In this document: positions 31,851-32,011 of the stretch, piece after piece
Numbering within the stretch: position 1 is the first letter of the stretch
How the letters are laid out: every line of letters begins with the position of its first letter
Source: Saccoglossus kowalevskii
Lineage: Eukaryota; Hemichordata; Enteropneusta; Harrimaniidae
Direction: 5' to 3'
Length of the DNA stretch: 32,011 nucleotides
NCBI RefSeq assembly: GCF_000003605.2
Contig: NW_003125924.1
Location: 7,930-39,940 of the forward strand
Program-made: the position numbers and the translations under genes
The notes under the pieces: generated by a model
Databases searched by the model: none
What the model was told of the DNA's origin: nothing
What the model saw: only the letters and a program-made list of their open reading frames with translations

Positions 31851-32011
31851 TTGTTTTTATTCTCAGTTAAAATAATATACAATTTCTATTTACATTTTTA
31901 AAAAGGAATATGACTCGAGTCAGCAATTCGGAATAGTTCATCAGTTCGTTATGTTCAAAAAAGTTATCATTAAATGTTATGACATTATAATGTTATATTC
32001 ATAAAATGAAA

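Overview
The window looks like nuclear DNA of an invertebrate animal, probably aquatic. It is AT-rich, carries spliced exons with GT..AG boundaries, and is full of minisatellites, inverted-repeat elements and a decayed Ty3/gypsy retrotransposon of a type common in molluscs and other marine phyla. I cannot name the species. There is no operon structure, no CRISPR array and no RNA gene that I can support. I did not find a new multi-gene system; the structure of interest lies in the repeats and in one modular gene.

The left third (about 1 to 11 kb) holds one plus-strand gene. Its clear part is an intracellular-type leucine-rich-repeat (LRR) protein: a large exon at 2350-3177 and a second LRR exon at 7487-7711, followed by likely small exons at 8317-8406, 9442-9504 and 10256-10339. 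Every one of these is bounded by phase-1 introns and is a multiple of 3 long (828, 225, 90, 63 and 84 nt), so they splice into one frame of about 430 codons. Two candidate upstream exons (end of 1-73, and 905-935) are phase-compatible but weakly supported. The 3' end is unresolved, with two candidate terminal exons (from 10645 or 11015). The introns carry a CpG-rich terminal-inverted-repeat element (3631-3990), a degenerate 73-bp tandem repeat (about 7870-8100) and an inverted pair of a CCAAT-rich segment (3491-3552 and 9845-9905).

The middle (about 13.8 to 20.3 kb) is a nest of repeats. A short repeat C occurs twice (13803-13972 and 14943-15110) around one copy of repeat A (14191-14907). Then come a small GC-rich promoter-like island (about 15150-15260), a 27-bp minisatellite (about 15310-16620), a 5' LTR plus decayed gag and protease of a Ty3/gypsy element (about 16784-18930), degenerate 27-bp minisatellite again (about 18935-19440), and a second copy of repeat A (19645-20282). 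This order suggests that the retroelement sits inside a once larger minisatellite. The element lost its reverse transcriptase, RNase H, integrase and 3' LTR.

The right third (20.3 to 32 kb) has no convincing host gene. It contains a direct repeat pair B (20405-20833 and 23757-24194), a probable LINE endonuclease relic on the minus strand (21434-21718), a 374-bp inverted-repeat element (26279-26652), several short tandem repeats, an 81-bp minisatellite (about 29505-30218) and a 75/73-bp minisatellite (about 31250-31850). Most long open frames here are by-products of tandem repeats.
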